This document shows, piece by piece, positions 33,615 to 42,236 of a DNA stretch of 64,000 nt. Origin of the DNA: Vicinamibacteria bacterium (lineage in GTDB: Bacteria > Acidobacteriota > Vicinamibacteria > Fen-336); the NCBI GenBank assembly GCA_025994075.1, contig JAMQGV010000050.1, positions 33,278 to 97,277 of the forward strand, given 5' to 3'. Made by a program: the position numbers and the translations under genes. The notes beneath the pieces were generated by a model, which searched no databases, was not told the origin of the DNA, and saw only the letters and a list, made by a program, of their open reading frames with translations. How positions within the stretch are numbered: the first letter of the stretch is position 1; each line of letters opens with the position of its first letter.

Positions 33615-35344
33615 CACTGCACCTTCCCCGCCAGGGCCGCGAGGTGCTCGGCGAGCGCGCGGCGTTCTTCTTCGGTGCCCTCGAAGGGCGGCATCTCCTC
33701 GCGGACCTCGGGCAGCTTCCCGAGCAGGTCGTAGAACTCGGAGGTCGAGCGGCCGCCGAGGCGGGCGGCGATCGGCCACGGCGTGTCGGCGCCGTGACAG
33801 GCCGCGCAGTGGGTCTCGAAGACGGCTTCGCCGCCGGCAGCGGCCACCGGCGCCTCGTGACCCGCCTGCGCATCGCCGCCGAGTCGGGCGAGGTGGATGG
33901 CGAGAGCGCGTTTCTCGGCTGCGGTGCCGGCGACGGGCGGCATCCGGCGGCCCAGCCAGGAAGCCACCCGCACGTCGGGGTCGCCCCAGGCGGCGGGCTG
34001 GCCGTCGGCTCCGACCGGGCTGGCGGCCTTGTCCAGCACGGCCGCGATCGCCAGGGCGCTCTTGCCGCGCACCAGCGGCTCGATCCCGAGGTGGCCGCGC
34101 ACCGTGTGGCAGGCGGCGCACTGGGCCTTGAACATCGCGGCCCCCGCGCCGTCGTGGAGGTCGGCGCGCTCCGCCGCGGGCAGCGCCTCGAACGCCGCGT
34201 CGCCCGGCTTCCAGGCCGCGGGCACGACGGCCCACGGCGAGGCAGCCAGCACGCCGCGCTCGTCCAGGCTGGCCAGCGCGAAGGGATCGGCGACGCCCGC
34301 CGGCGCGGCGGCCCGCACGCCGTTGACGAACATGTAGCGGTCGATCACCCACGGCTTGCGCAGCCCCTCGCGCACCCACTCGGCCCCGCCCATCGCCGTG
34401 ATCCCGAGCAGCATCAGCACGCCCGCCTCGAGCCGCCCGTAGCGCCGTGCCCGCAGCGCGGCCAGCGCCAGCGACAGCACAGCCAGCGCCACCGTGGCGA
34501 CCAGCCCGACCAGCGCCGCACCGCGCACCACCGGCTGGCCGGCGTTGACGGTCGAGAAGATCGCGACCAGCAGCGCGTCGGCCGCGGCCGACGGCGCGCC
34601 CAGCGTCTCGGCGACGGCCGCGCCCGCGGCGGCGGCGGCGGACAGGTACCAGAACAGCGTCACCGGCAGCAGCAGCGCGGCCGGCGCGATCCAGCGCGTC
34701 GCCGACCACAGCGCGACCTTCGCCTTCAGCTCCGGGTCGGCCACGAACGAGGCGGCGAACAGCACGTAGAGCCCGGCCAGGCCGACGGCGACCACCGTGC
34801 GCAGCGCGACCATCGGCAGCCAGGTGGGGTTGAAGAAGGCGTCGACGAAGCCGCGCGAGACGCCCCAGTCCCCCGCGGTCAGCATGAAGGCGAGGATGCC
34901 GGCGATCACGACCAGGCTGCCCCAGGCCGACCAGAAGTAGATCCAGCCGACCCGCAGGTGGGTGCCCGCGTCGAGCCGGTCCCAGCCGTAGTAGTAGACC
35001 ATCGCCGCCGCGATCTCGGTCGCGAACATCGTCCACTCGATCGCCCACGCCCACACGAAGACCTGGATCAGCGCCGAGGTGGCCTGCGGCTGCACCAGCC
35101 CGATCGTGAACCAGATGCCGACTCCGGTCAGCGCCCCGAGCACCAGGGTCAGCAGCACGAAGCCGCGGCTGAGCTTGCGGACGAAGTCGAGGAACGCCGC
35201 GTCGCCCTCGCGGCGGGCCTTGCGCTCGGCCAGCACCAGGAACAGCCCGCCGCCGACGGCGAAGTGGGAGATGAAGACGTGGAGGACGGCGACCGCGGCG
35301 ATCAGCAGGCCGGGCGCAGGGATGTCCCAGATCGGGTAGTTCAT
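33614..35344 (-). CDS. Cytochrome bd-like oxidase subunit I with two C-terminal haem c domains
   Basis: A 576-residue protein. The N-terminal 330 residues hold about eight or nine helices related to CydA: His22 and His27 in VLHVFISHFAVGGG, and Glu103 and Glu110 in AIEWTMFATE, which correspond in order to the histidine and paired glutamates of the bd active site. The quinol-binding Q-loop region is not recognisable. The C-terminus carries two c-type haem motifs, CAACH at 409-413 and CAACH at 513-517. In known bd oxidases O2 is reduced at haems b and d with quinol as donor. Families lacking the Q-site and carrying c haems have been described by phylogenomics and proposed to use cytochrome c. 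A GAGG ribosome site precedes the ATG. Confidence 0.85.
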   Translation of the reverse strand: MNYPIWDIPAPGLLIAAVAVLHVFISHFAVGGGLFLVLAERKARREGDAAFLDFVRKLSRGFVLLTLVLGALTGVGIWFTIGLVQPQATSALIQVFVWAWAIEWTMFATEIAAAMVYYYGWDRLDAGTHLRVGWIYFWSAWGSLVVIAGILAFMLTAGDWGVSRGFVDAFFNPTWLPMVALRTVVAVGLAGLYVLFAASFVADPELKAKVALWSATRWIAPAALLLPVTLFWYLSAAAAAGAAVAETLGAPSAAADALLVAIFSTVNAGQPVVRGAALVGLVATVALAVLSLALAALRARRYGRLEAGVLMLLGITAMGGAEWVREGLRKPWVIDRYMFVNGVRAAAPAGVADPFALASLDERGVLAASPWAVVPAAWKPGDAAFEALPAAERADLHDGAGAAMFKAQCAACHTVRGHLGIEPLVRGKSALAIAAVLDKAASPVGADGQPAAWGDPDVRVASWLGRRMPPVAGTAAEKRALAIHLARLGGDAQAGHEAPVAAAGGEAVFETHCAACHGADTPWPIAARLGGRSTSEFYDLLGKLPEVREEMPPFEGTEEERRALAEHLAALAGKVQ

Positions 35345-35423
35345 CGCGACCTCGCTCAGCGGCGATCCTGTGCGCCGCTGCGGGGCCGGTCAATGGGACA
35401 AACGATTCAGGGACGTCCGCGCC

Positions 35424-37259
35424 TCAGCGGGCGAGCACCCCGAACACGATCAGCAGCGCCACCGCCACGCCCATCAGGCTCTCGCCCGCGATCAGGCCCG
35501 AGGACACCGGCACCACGACGCGGTCGGCGGCTTCCGGGTTGCGGCGTCGCAGCAGCCAGGCGAGCAGGCCGCCGGCGAACATCGCGATCGAGTTGCTGCC
35601 CGGGATCACCATCGCGATGCCGAGGCCGGAGGCCGACGGCACGAGGTGCTTGACGCCCTTCGGCGCGAACTTCTCGAGCAGCGCCAGCGCGACGCCGAGC
35701 GCGAGCCCGACCAGGATGCCGCGGCGGGCGGCGGAGTCGAGCGCGCCGAGGCCGTGGGCGAAGGCCTCGGAGACGCCGGCCCAGACCAGGGCCGAGGGTG
35801 CGGGCCACGCCTCGCTGCCCAGCACGGACGGGTCGGGGATCAGCAGGTTGAAGGCGGGCACGACGACCGCCGCGCCGGCCAGCACGCCGAAGAGCTGCGC
35901 CTTGAACTGCACCCGCGGGTCGCCGCCGAGCAGCCAGCCGGTCTTGAGCGTGGTGAGCAGGTCGGCGGCGTGGAGGCCGATGCCGCCGGTGACGTTGGCG
36001 GCCATGATGTTCCCGGACAGGTTGCCGGGCGTCATCACGCCGTAGGCGAGCTGGGTCACCGGCCCCAGCGCCTTGGTCGGGGTGATGTCGGTCTCGCCCG
36101 TCACGCGGGCGGCGACGAAGCCCATCACCACGGCCATCGGCACCGCGATCGCCGCGGCCCACAGCGGGATCTGGAACATTGCCGTCATCAGCACGACGAC
36201 CACGGGGCCGAGCACGACGAAGCCGGCCGGGAACCACCAGCCGGGGCACTCGATCTCGTCCATCGGGTCGGCCGGGCCCGTGCTCTTGCGGAAGATCCCG
36301 GTCAGCCCCGACAGCGAGCGGGCGACGCTGCGCCAGTCGAGGGCGAACGAGGTGAGGCCCGAGGCGACCAGGATCGCGGCGCCGGGCCACACGGTCCAGC
36401 CGACGATCGCCTTGTAGCTCACCGTCGCCACCAGCCCGCTCTCGACCAGCGACGGGGCCAGCACGCCGTAGGTCAGCACGCCGCCCAGCAGCGTCGACCA
36501 CGCGGTGCGGAAACTCATCAGCGCGCCGGCGCCGACCAGCACGACCTCGCTCTTGAGCGCCAGCGTCCACTCGGCAGCCGGGCGGCCGGCGATGGTCCAC
36601 GGCAGCGGGATGGCGGCCGGGACGTTGAACGGCATGAACGCGCCCTTCGCGTCGCGGAACCAGGTGAGCGCCGCGGCGAAGAAGGCCGCCCAGCCCAGCG
36701 CCCTCGCCTGGCGCGCGCCTTCGCCGCCGCCGTCGGCGCCGGAGTGGATCGCGCGCAGCGTCTCGGCGGTGGCGGTGCCGGTCGGGAACGCGAGCGCCTC
36801 CTTGTTGATGAGCTGGCGCTTGATCGGGATCGCGGCGAACACGCCGAGGGCGGCGATCGCCGCGAACCACACCACCATCGACGCGGTGTCGGGGCGCACG
36901 GTGGTCACCATCAGCAACGCGCCGAAGGCGGCCATGTTGCCGCCGCCGGTCATGTAGCCCGCACCCGACGACACGGTGGTCAGCGCGTTGTTCTCGAGCA
37001 TCGAGAGCGGCCGGCCCGCGAGGCGCGCGGCCTGCAGCATCTGGAACACGGCGAAGGCCAGGATCGCGGCGGTGATGGTGACGCCCATCGACCAGCCCGT
37101 CTTGAAGAAGACGTACAGGTTGGACAGGCACATCACCACGCCCAGCAGCATGCCGACCACGACGGCGCGCGCGGTGAGCTGGGGCACGCCGGTGACGCGG
37201 ACGTGCTCGCGCCAGTGGGTCTCGGCGTCGGGATGGCCGGGGGCGGGGTCGGGGGTCAT
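35424..37259 (-). CDS. OPT family oligopeptide/metal transporter
   Basis: A 611-residue membrane protein with about 15 hydrophobic segments. Family motifs include LTARAVVVGMLLGVVMCLSNLYVFFKTGW at the first helices, the NNALTTVSSGAGYMTGGG stretch and KEALAFPTGTATAETLRAIH. OPT proteins are proton-coupled importers of oligopeptides or metal-siderophore complexes; bacterial members are poorly characterised and the substrate is unknown. A GAGGAGCGCCA ribosome site precedes the ATG. It lies 79 bases from the oxidase operon, and its own regulation is not evident. Confidence 0.9.
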   Translation of the reverse strand: MTPDPAPGHPDAETHWREHVRVTGVPQLTARAVVVGMLLGVVMCLSNLYVFFKTGWSMGVTITAAILAFAVFQMLQAARLAGRPLSMLENNALTTVSSGAGYMTGGGNMAAFGALLMVTTVRPDTASMVVWFAAIAALGVFAAIPIKRQLINKEALAFPTGTATAETLRAIHSGADGGGEGARQARALGWAAFFAAALTWFRDAKGAFMPFNVPAAIPLPWTIAGRPAAEWTLALKSEVVLVGAGALMSFRTAWSTLLGGVLTYGVLAPSLVESGLVATVSYKAIVGWTVWPGAAILVASGLTSFALDWRSVARSLSGLTGIFRKSTGPADPMDEIECPGWWFPAGFVVLGPVVVVLMTAMFQIPLWAAAIAVPMAVVMGFVAARVTGETDITPTKALGPVTQLAYGVMTPGNLSGNIMAANVTGGIGLHAADLLTTLKTGWLLGGDPRVQFKAQLFGVLAGAAVVVPAFNLLIPDPSVLGSEAWPAPSALVWAGVSEAFAHGLGALDSAARRGILVGLALGVALALLEKFAPKGVKHLVPSASGLGIAMVIPGSNSIAMFAGGLLAWLLRRRNPEAADRVVVPVSSGLIAGESLMGVAVALLIVFGVLAR

Positions 37260-37310
37260 TGGCGCTCCTCGCGTTGTCGACGAGGCGCCATGCTAATGCA
37301 TCCCCCGCGC

Positions 37311-40127
37311 TCAGGGCGCGAGGGGACTCGCCGCGCGCCGGTCGAGGGCCGCCCGCACGCGGGCGGCGAGGGCGGCGGCGGTGAACGGCTTCTCGATCAG
37401 GTCGAGACCCGGCGCCAGCACGCCGTGCTGGGCGATCGCGTCGGCGGTGTAGCCGGAGGCGTAGAGCACCGGCAGCCCGGGCCGCGCCTCGCGCAGTCGC
37501 TCGGCCAGCTCGTGCCCGTTCATCCCGGGCATCACGACGTCGGTGAGCAGCAGGTCGATCGGCCGCCCGGTTCCCGCCGCGAGGGCCAGCGCCTCGGGAC
37601 CGCTCGCCGCCGCGAGCACCGCGTAGCCGAGGTCCTCGAGCAGCTCCTGGCCCAGCTCCCGCAGCGCAGCCTCGTCTTCGACCAGCAGGATCGTCTCGCC
37701 ACCCTTCGACGCGGCCGCCGGTTCCACGGAGGGCGCGTCCACCGCTTCGCCCGACGCGAGCCGCGGCAGGTAGACCGCGACGGTGGTCCCCCGGCCGGGA
37801 GCGCTCTCGAGGTGCACGAAGCCCCCGTTCTGCTGCGCGATGCCGTACACGGTCGACAGGCCGAGGCCGGTACCGCGGCCCTCGGGCTTGGTCGTGAAGA
37901 ACGGCTCGAAGGCCCGCTCCAGCGTGGCCGGGTCCATGCCGTGCCCCGTGTCGGACACGGCCAGCCGCACGTAGTCGCCCGCCGCAGCCTCGGTGAACTG
38001 CTGCACCTGCGCCGGCTCGAGGCTGACGTTGGCGGTCTCCACCGTGAGCCGGCCGCCCTCGGGCATCGCGTCGCGGGCGTTGACCGCGAGGTTGACCAGC
38101 ACCTGGTCGATCTGCGAAGGATCGGCGCACACGGGCCACGGCGGCGACGCCGCGCCGCTCAACTCGAGCTCCACGTGCTCGCCGATCACCCGCCGGAGCA
38201 GGGTGGCCGTGCGCCGCACCTCCGCGTCGAGGTCGATCGGGCGCGGGGCGATCGTCTGCTTGCGCGAGAAGGCGAGGAGCTGGCGGGTCAACGCTGCCGA
38301 GCGCTCCGCCGCCGCCTGGATCTGCTCGAGGTGGCGGCGCAGCCCGGGGTCGGCCGCAACCTGCTTCTGCGCCAGCTCCGCGTGGCCGAGGATCACGCCC
38401 AGCATGTTGTTGAAGTCGTGGGCGACGCCGCCGGCAAGGCGCCCGATCGCCTCCATCTTCTGCGCGTGGCGGAGCTGCTCCTGGAGGGCGAGTCGCTGTT
38501 GCAGCGCGTCGCGCGCCTCCGTCACGTCCTCGGCGATGCCGACGATGCGGGCCAGGCCGCCGCCCGCGCTGCGGACCGGGAAGGCGCGATCGTGGATCAC
38601 GCGGAAGGAGCCGTCGGGGCGCACGATCCGGTACTCCTCGTCGTACCCGCCTTCCGCCTGCCGCAACATCGCCGCCGTGACCCGCTCGCGATCCTCCGGG
38701 TGGACCGCGGCCAGCCAGCTCCGCGGGTCCGCGAGCAGGCTCGCGACGCTGCGCCCCCAGATCCGCTCGTAGGCCGGGCTCACGTACAGCACCTGCCGCT
38801 TGCCGGGATCGGTGATCCAGAACACCTCCTGCACGTTCTCGGCGAGCTGGCGCAGCAGCTCCTCGCTGCGGCGCAGCGACTCCTCGGCCTGGCGGCGCTC
38901 GGTGACGTCCCCGCGGGCGCTGACCATCTCGAGCTCGAGGTCGTAGGGCCGGCGCTCCTCGATCGCCTCGCGGATGGCGCGCTCGAGCACCGCGCGGTGG
39001 GGCCCGCGGAAGAAGCCGAGGCCGATCTCGGCGCTGGTCGGGACCTCCGGGTCGAGGTCGTGGATGCGCGCGACCTCGTCGGTCCACGCCCCTGCGCCCG
39101 TCTCGACGTCGAACTCCCAGCCGCCGACGTGGGCGAGCGTGCTGGTGCGGGCGAGCAGCGCCCCCTGCTTCTCGACGAGTCCCTCGGCGCGCCGCCGCGC
39201 CGTGATGTCGCGGGCGATGCCGAGCACGCCGGTGAGCCGCCCCTGGCCGTCGAAGGTGGGCGTCTTGATCGTCTCCAGCAGCACGCGTCGGCCGTCGTCG
39301 CGCGAGACCACCCACTCCTCGTTCATGACCGGTCCGCCGGCGGCGATCGCGGCGCGGTCGCGCTCCTGGAAGTAGCGGGCCTGTTCCGCCTCGAAGAGGT
39401 CGAAGTCGGTGCCTCCGAGCAACTCCGCCTCGGGCCGGCCGGCCAGGCGGCCGAAGGCGGGGTTGGCGCCGCGGTAGATCCCGTCCGGGTCCTTGAGCCA
39501 GACGGCGTCGGGCAGCGTGTCGAGCAGCGTCCGCAAGCGTACCCGCTCGGCCAGCAGCGCCCGCTCGGAGGCTTCGCGGGCCCGTCCGGAAGCCAGTTCC
39601 CCGAACACGGCCGCCGTCAGCGCCAGCGCCGCCAGCCCCAGCATCCAGTCGAACAGCCAGTCCTGTCGCGCCGCGAGCCGGTCGCGCCGCTGCAGCGTCT
39701 CGGCGTCGAGCCGGAGCGCGTGGCGCTCGACGGCATGCAGGCCGATCCGCACCCGCGCCGCGACGTCGGGCGTGACGGGCACGACGACCAGCGACTCGCG
39801 CAGCCGGTCGGCATCCGCGGCCACCTCGGCGGCCAGGGCGGCCGGTTCGAGCCGGCGCGAGGACTCTTCGATCGCGACCAGGGCCTGCGCCAGCCGGGCC
39901 CGGCCGAGTTCGGGGTCGAAGGGCCCGTCGCCTCTGCCGAGCACGGCGTGGAGGGCTCCGTGGGCGAGCTCGACGCGAGCCTGCCGAAGCTCGCCGCGCT
40001 CGGCAGCGGCCCGGGCCAGGGCCCGGCGCTGGGCGAGGTGCAGCGCGAGCACGACCAGGCAGGCGACACCCGCGACCGCCGCCACCCCGAACACCACGGC
40101 GCGCAGCGCCCGGTTGCGCGCCGTCAC
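37311..40127 (-). CDS. PAS-containing membrane hybrid histidine kinase
   Basis: A 938-residue sensor kinase. TM1 is at about residues 10-32 and TM2 at about 168-190, enclosing a periplasmic domain. Three PAS-type units follow (LLDTLPDAVWLKDPDG, LAHVGGWEFDVETG, LAENVQEVFWITDPG). HisKA has His570 in GGVAHDFNNMLG; HATPase motifs are LVNLAVNARDAMPEGG and GRGTGLGLSTVYGIA. A receiver has Asp863 in LLLTDVVMPGMNG and Lys in LIEKPFT. The C-terminal part of the second PAS is missing: RGD is joined directly to VTERR, where 25-30 residues are expected. The GTG start overlaps the upstream stop by four bases (GTGA), tying it to the solute-binding protein. Confidence 0.9.
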   Translation of the reverse strand: MTARNRALRAVVFGVAAVAGVACLVVLALHLAQRRALARAAAERGELRQARVELAHGALHAVLGRGDGPFDPELGRARLAQALVAIEESSRRLEPAALAAEVAADADRLRESLVVVPVTPDVAARVRIGLHAVERHALRLDAETLQRRDRLAARQDWLFDWMLGLAALALTAAVFGELASGRAREASERALLAERVRLRTLLDTLPDAVWLKDPDGIYRGANPAFGRLAGRPEAELLGGTDFDLFEAEQARYFQERDRAAIAAGGPVMNEEWVVSRDDGRRVLLETIKTPTFDGQGRLTGVLGIARDITARRRAEGLVEKQGALLARTSTLAHVGGWEFDVETGAGAWTDEVARIHDLDPEVPTSAEIGLGFFRGPHRAVLERAIREAIEERRPYDLELEMVSARGDVTERRQAEESLRRSEELLRQLAENVQEVFWITDPGKRQVLYVSPAYERIWGRSVASLLADPRSWLAAVHPEDRERVTAAMLRQAEGGYDEEYRIVRPDGSFRVIHDRAFPVRSAGGGLARIVGIAEDVTEARDALQQRLALQEQLRHAQKMEAIGRLAGGVAHDFNNMLGVILGHAELAQKQVAADPGLRRHLEQIQAAAERSAALTRQLLAFSRKQTIAPRPIDLDAEVRRTATLLRRVIGEHVELELSGAASPPWPVCADPSQIDQVLVNLAVNARDAMPEGGRLTVETANVSLEPAQVQQFTEAAAGDYVRLAVSDTGHGMDPATLERAFEPFFTTKPEGRGTGLGLSTVYGIAQQNGGFVHLESAPGRGTTVAVYLPRLASGEAVDAPSVEPAAASKGGETILLVEDEAALRELGQELLEDLGYAVLAAASGPEALALAAGTGRPIDLLLTDVVMPGMNGHELAERLREARPGLPVLYASGYTADAIAQHGVLAPGLDLIEKPFTAAALAARVRAALDRRAASPLAP

Positions 40128-40969
40128 TCGAGCACCTCGCGCACCGAGCGCCGGTCGGGCAGCCAGCGCTCGTCGAGACCCAGCCGCGCCAGCAGCGCCG
40201 AGTGCTCGGGCCCGCCGAGCAGCTCGCCGAGCGCCGCGTCCCACGCCCTGAGCAACTCGTCGTCGCCGCGGCGAAAGGCGAACGCGACGTAGCCGAGCCG
40301 GGGCCCGCCGACGGGCTGCTCGAACGGCTGCGCCAGTTGCAGCGGACCCGGGCGCTCGGCGAGCGCCGCCCGCAACGCCGGCTCCGAGAGGGCGAAGCCG
40401 TCCGCCAGGCCCGACTCCACCGCGGTTTCACCCGTGCGCGAGTCCGGCACGATCACCAGCCGCGCCTCCTCGACGCCAGCCGCGCGCAGCCAGGCCGCCT
40501 CCACCGAGTCGGCGACGGCGGCCAGCCGCAGCCGTCGGTCGGCCGCCGCCTGCGCGTACGAGTGCAGGTCCCACGGGTTGCCCGCGCGCACCAGGAGCCC
40601 CTGCGGAACGTGCAGCGTGGGGCGCGAGAACGCGACCCGCCGGGCCCGCTCGGCCGTCACGAACAGGCCCGCCGCCACCACGTCGCAGCGCCCGGTCTCG
40701 AGCGCGGGGATCAGCTTGTCGAAATCGACGGCGACCCAGTCGATGCGGTCGATGCCGAGCCGCGTCGCCACCAGCCGCGCCAGGGCGGTCGACTCGCCGT
40801 CGACCTGCCCGTCGGAGCGCAGGAAGGCGTAGGGGCGCTCGAGTGCATAGGCGACGCGGATCCGGCCCGCGGCGCGCGGGTCGGCCAGCGAGCGGTCGCC
40901 TCCTGCGCAGCGCGCCGCCCCGAGGCCGGCGGCGAACAGGACCAGGGCGCGACGCCTCCGCAAGGACAC
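40124..40969 (-). CDS. Periplasmic solute-binding protein coupled to the hybrid kinase
   Basis: A 281-residue exported protein with an N-terminal Arg-rich signal sequence followed by a family 3 binding fold: GRIRVAYALERPYAFLRSDGQ opens lobe 1, LETGRCDVVAAGLFVTAERARRVAFS carries the ligand-contact Arg after Thr-Ala-Glu, and lobe 2 follows around LRLAAVADSVEAAW. Its stop codon overlaps the start of the membrane kinase, and no ABC permease is present, so it probably acts as a ligand-sensing partner of that kinase rather than for import. The ligand is unknown. The start is a GTG. Two possible -10 boxes (TAGAAT at 41011-41016, TAGCAT at 40992-40997) lie upstream. Confidence 0.85.
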   Translation of the reverse strand: MSLRRRRALVLFAAGLGAARCAGGDRSLADPRAAGRIRVAYALERPYAFLRSDGQVDGESTALARLVATRLGIDRIDWVAVDFDKLIPALETGRCDVVAAGLFVTAERARRVAFSRPTLHVPQGLLVRAGNPWDLHSYAQAAADRRLRLAAVADSVEAAWLRAAGVEEARLVIVPDSRTGETAVESGLADGFALSEPALRAALAERPGPLQLAQPFEQPVGGPRLGYVAFAFRRGDDELLRAWDAALGELLGGPEHSALLARLGLDERWLPDRRSVREVLE

Positions 40970-41008
40970 CCCCGGGAGCGAGTGAAGCCGGATGCTAGTC
41001 GGGTCTCG

Positions 41009-41016
41009 CGATTCTA
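41009..41016 (-). promoter_or_regulatory. Putative -10 element TAGAATCG in a divergent promoter region
   Basis: TAGAATCG on the minus strand lies 41 bases before the solute-binding gene start, in a 90-base region shared with the divergent DinB-like gene. A GTTAAC sequence at 41032-41037 lies on the DinB side. Both genes probably start transcription from this gap. Confidence 0.45.
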
Positions 41017-41059
41017 CGCGCGCCCGGCCGCGTTAACCTCCGCGGCGGGAGGGTGCGCG

Positions 41060-41563
41060 ATGGAGACGCCGAAGGTCGAGGCCTGGCTGAGAGGACCGCT
41101 CGCGGGCGTGGACCCGTGGTTGATGCCGGCGGCGCACGCGCTGGTGCAGGTCGGCGAGGAGGTCGCGCGGCTGTGCGCGGACGCCACGCCCGAGGCGCTG
41201 TCGGCGCGGCCCGGCGCCGCGGCGCCGGCGCTCTTCCACCTGCGCCACCTAGCAGGCGCGACCGACCGCCTGATGACCTACGCCCGCGGCGAGGCGCTGG
41301 ACGACGCGCAGCGGCAGGCGCTCCAGTCCGAGAAGGACCTGGCGCCAGCGCCAGCCGCGGCTCTCGGAGCCGAGGTCGCCCGGGTGATCGAGGCGGCGCT
41401 GGCGCAGATCCGCGCCACCCCCCACGAATCACTGCTGGAGCCGCGCGCCGTCGGCCGCGCCGGACTGCCGACGACCACCCTGGGCCTGATCTTCCACGCG
41501 GCCGAGCACGCCCAGCGCCACGCCGGCCAGCTCGCCACCACGCTGCGCGCGATCCGGGGCTGA
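41060..41563 (+). CDS. DinB-like four-helix metalloprotein
   Basis: A 167-residue protein of the DinB/YfiT-like four-helix bundle type. Likely metal-binding histidines are in LFHLRHLAGATD and in FHAAEHAQRHAGQL near the end, in the usual order of the family. Many members are thiol-dependent S-transferases, including bacillithiol or mycothiol transferases, and the YpdA-type gene 2.4 kb downstream would fit a bacillithiol context, but this is inference. A GGGAGGG ribosome site lies before the ATG. It is followed after 31 bases by the CDP-alcohol phosphatidyltransferase gene. Confidence 0.8.
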   Translation: METPKVEAWLRGPLAGVDPWLMPAAHALVQVGEEVARLCADATPEALSARPGAAAPALFHLRHLAGATDRLMTYARGEALDDAQRQALQSEKDLAPAPAAALGAEVARVIEAALAQIRATPHESLLEPRAVGRAGLPTTTLGLIFHAAEHAQRHAGQLATTLRAIRG

Positions 41564-41594
41564 TACACTCCGCCCGCCCCCCGGGACCACAGGC

Positions 41595-42236
41595 ATGCTC
41601 AGCGATCGCGTCGGAGACACGCTTTCCCGGCCCCTGAACGCGGTCGTGCGCGCCTGCGCGCGGGTCAGCCCGGACGTGCTGACCATCGTCGGTCTCGCCC
41701 TCAACGGCGTCGCCTGCGCGTTCTTCGCGATGGCCGGCGGCCAGGACTACGTCAACCCGCGGCTGCTGGCGATCGGCGGCGTGGTCGCGATGGTGGCCTC
41801 GGTGTTCGACATGCTCGACGGCCGCGTGGCGCGGCTGCGCGGGCGCGGCACGAAGTTCGGCGCCTACCTCGACTCCACGATGGACCGCTACTCGGACATG
41901 GTCCTGTACATGGGGCTGATGATCCTCTACGCGCGGCTGGACAAGACGGGCCTGATGGTCCTCGTCTGGTTCGCCGCCTTCGGCAGCTTCATGACCTCCT
42001 ACGCTCGGGCGCGGGCCGAGTCGCTGATCCCCAACTGCACCGTGGGCCTGCTGGAGCGTCCGGAGCGGATCGTGCTGCTGATCTTCGGCGCCCTCGCCAA
42101 CCGCATGGTCGCGGTGCTGTGGGTGATCGCGATCCTGTCCAACATCACCGCGCTCCAGCGCGTGATCTACACCTACGTCGAGCTCAAGCGCGGCTGGGGG
42201 CCGCGCGACGACGAGCCCGGGGAGCCGCGACCGTGA
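41595..42236 (+). CDS. CDP-alcohol phosphatidyltransferase
   Basis: A 213-residue integral membrane enzyme with the complete family signature D-G-x2-A-R-x8-G-x3-D-x3-D in LDGRVARLRGRGTKFGAYLDSTMDR (split here as LDGRVAR and GAYLDSTMD). It transfers a phosphatidyl or similar group from a CDP-lipid to an alcohol such as glycerol phosphate or inositol phosphate. Six hydrophobic segments are apparent. Its alcohol acceptor cannot be assigned; sequence features around LIPNCTVGLLERPERI resemble archaetidylinositol/phosphatidylinositol-phosphate synthases. TACACT (41564-41569) may be its -10 box. Its stop overlaps the next GTG start (GTGA). Confidence 0.9.
   Translation: MLSDRVGDTLSRPLNAVVRACARVSPDVLTIVGLALNGVACAFFAMAGGQDYVNPRLLAIGGVVAMVASVFDMLDGRVARLRGRGTKFGAYLDSTMDRYSDMVLYMGLMILYARLDKTGLMVLVWFAAFGSFMTSYARARAESLIPNCTVGLLERPERIVLLIFGALANRMVAVLWVIAILSNITALQRVIYTYVELKRGWGPRDDEPGEPRP

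Noticed and set aside
35370..40292. Open plus-strand frame of about 1640 codons opposite the OPT and kinase genes
   Set aside because: It is antisense to well-supported genes, has an Arg/His/Gly-rich composition without domains, and is explained by high third-position GC suppressing stop codons. The same applies to the long frames at 58654-62019, 19124-23446 and 47218-49311.
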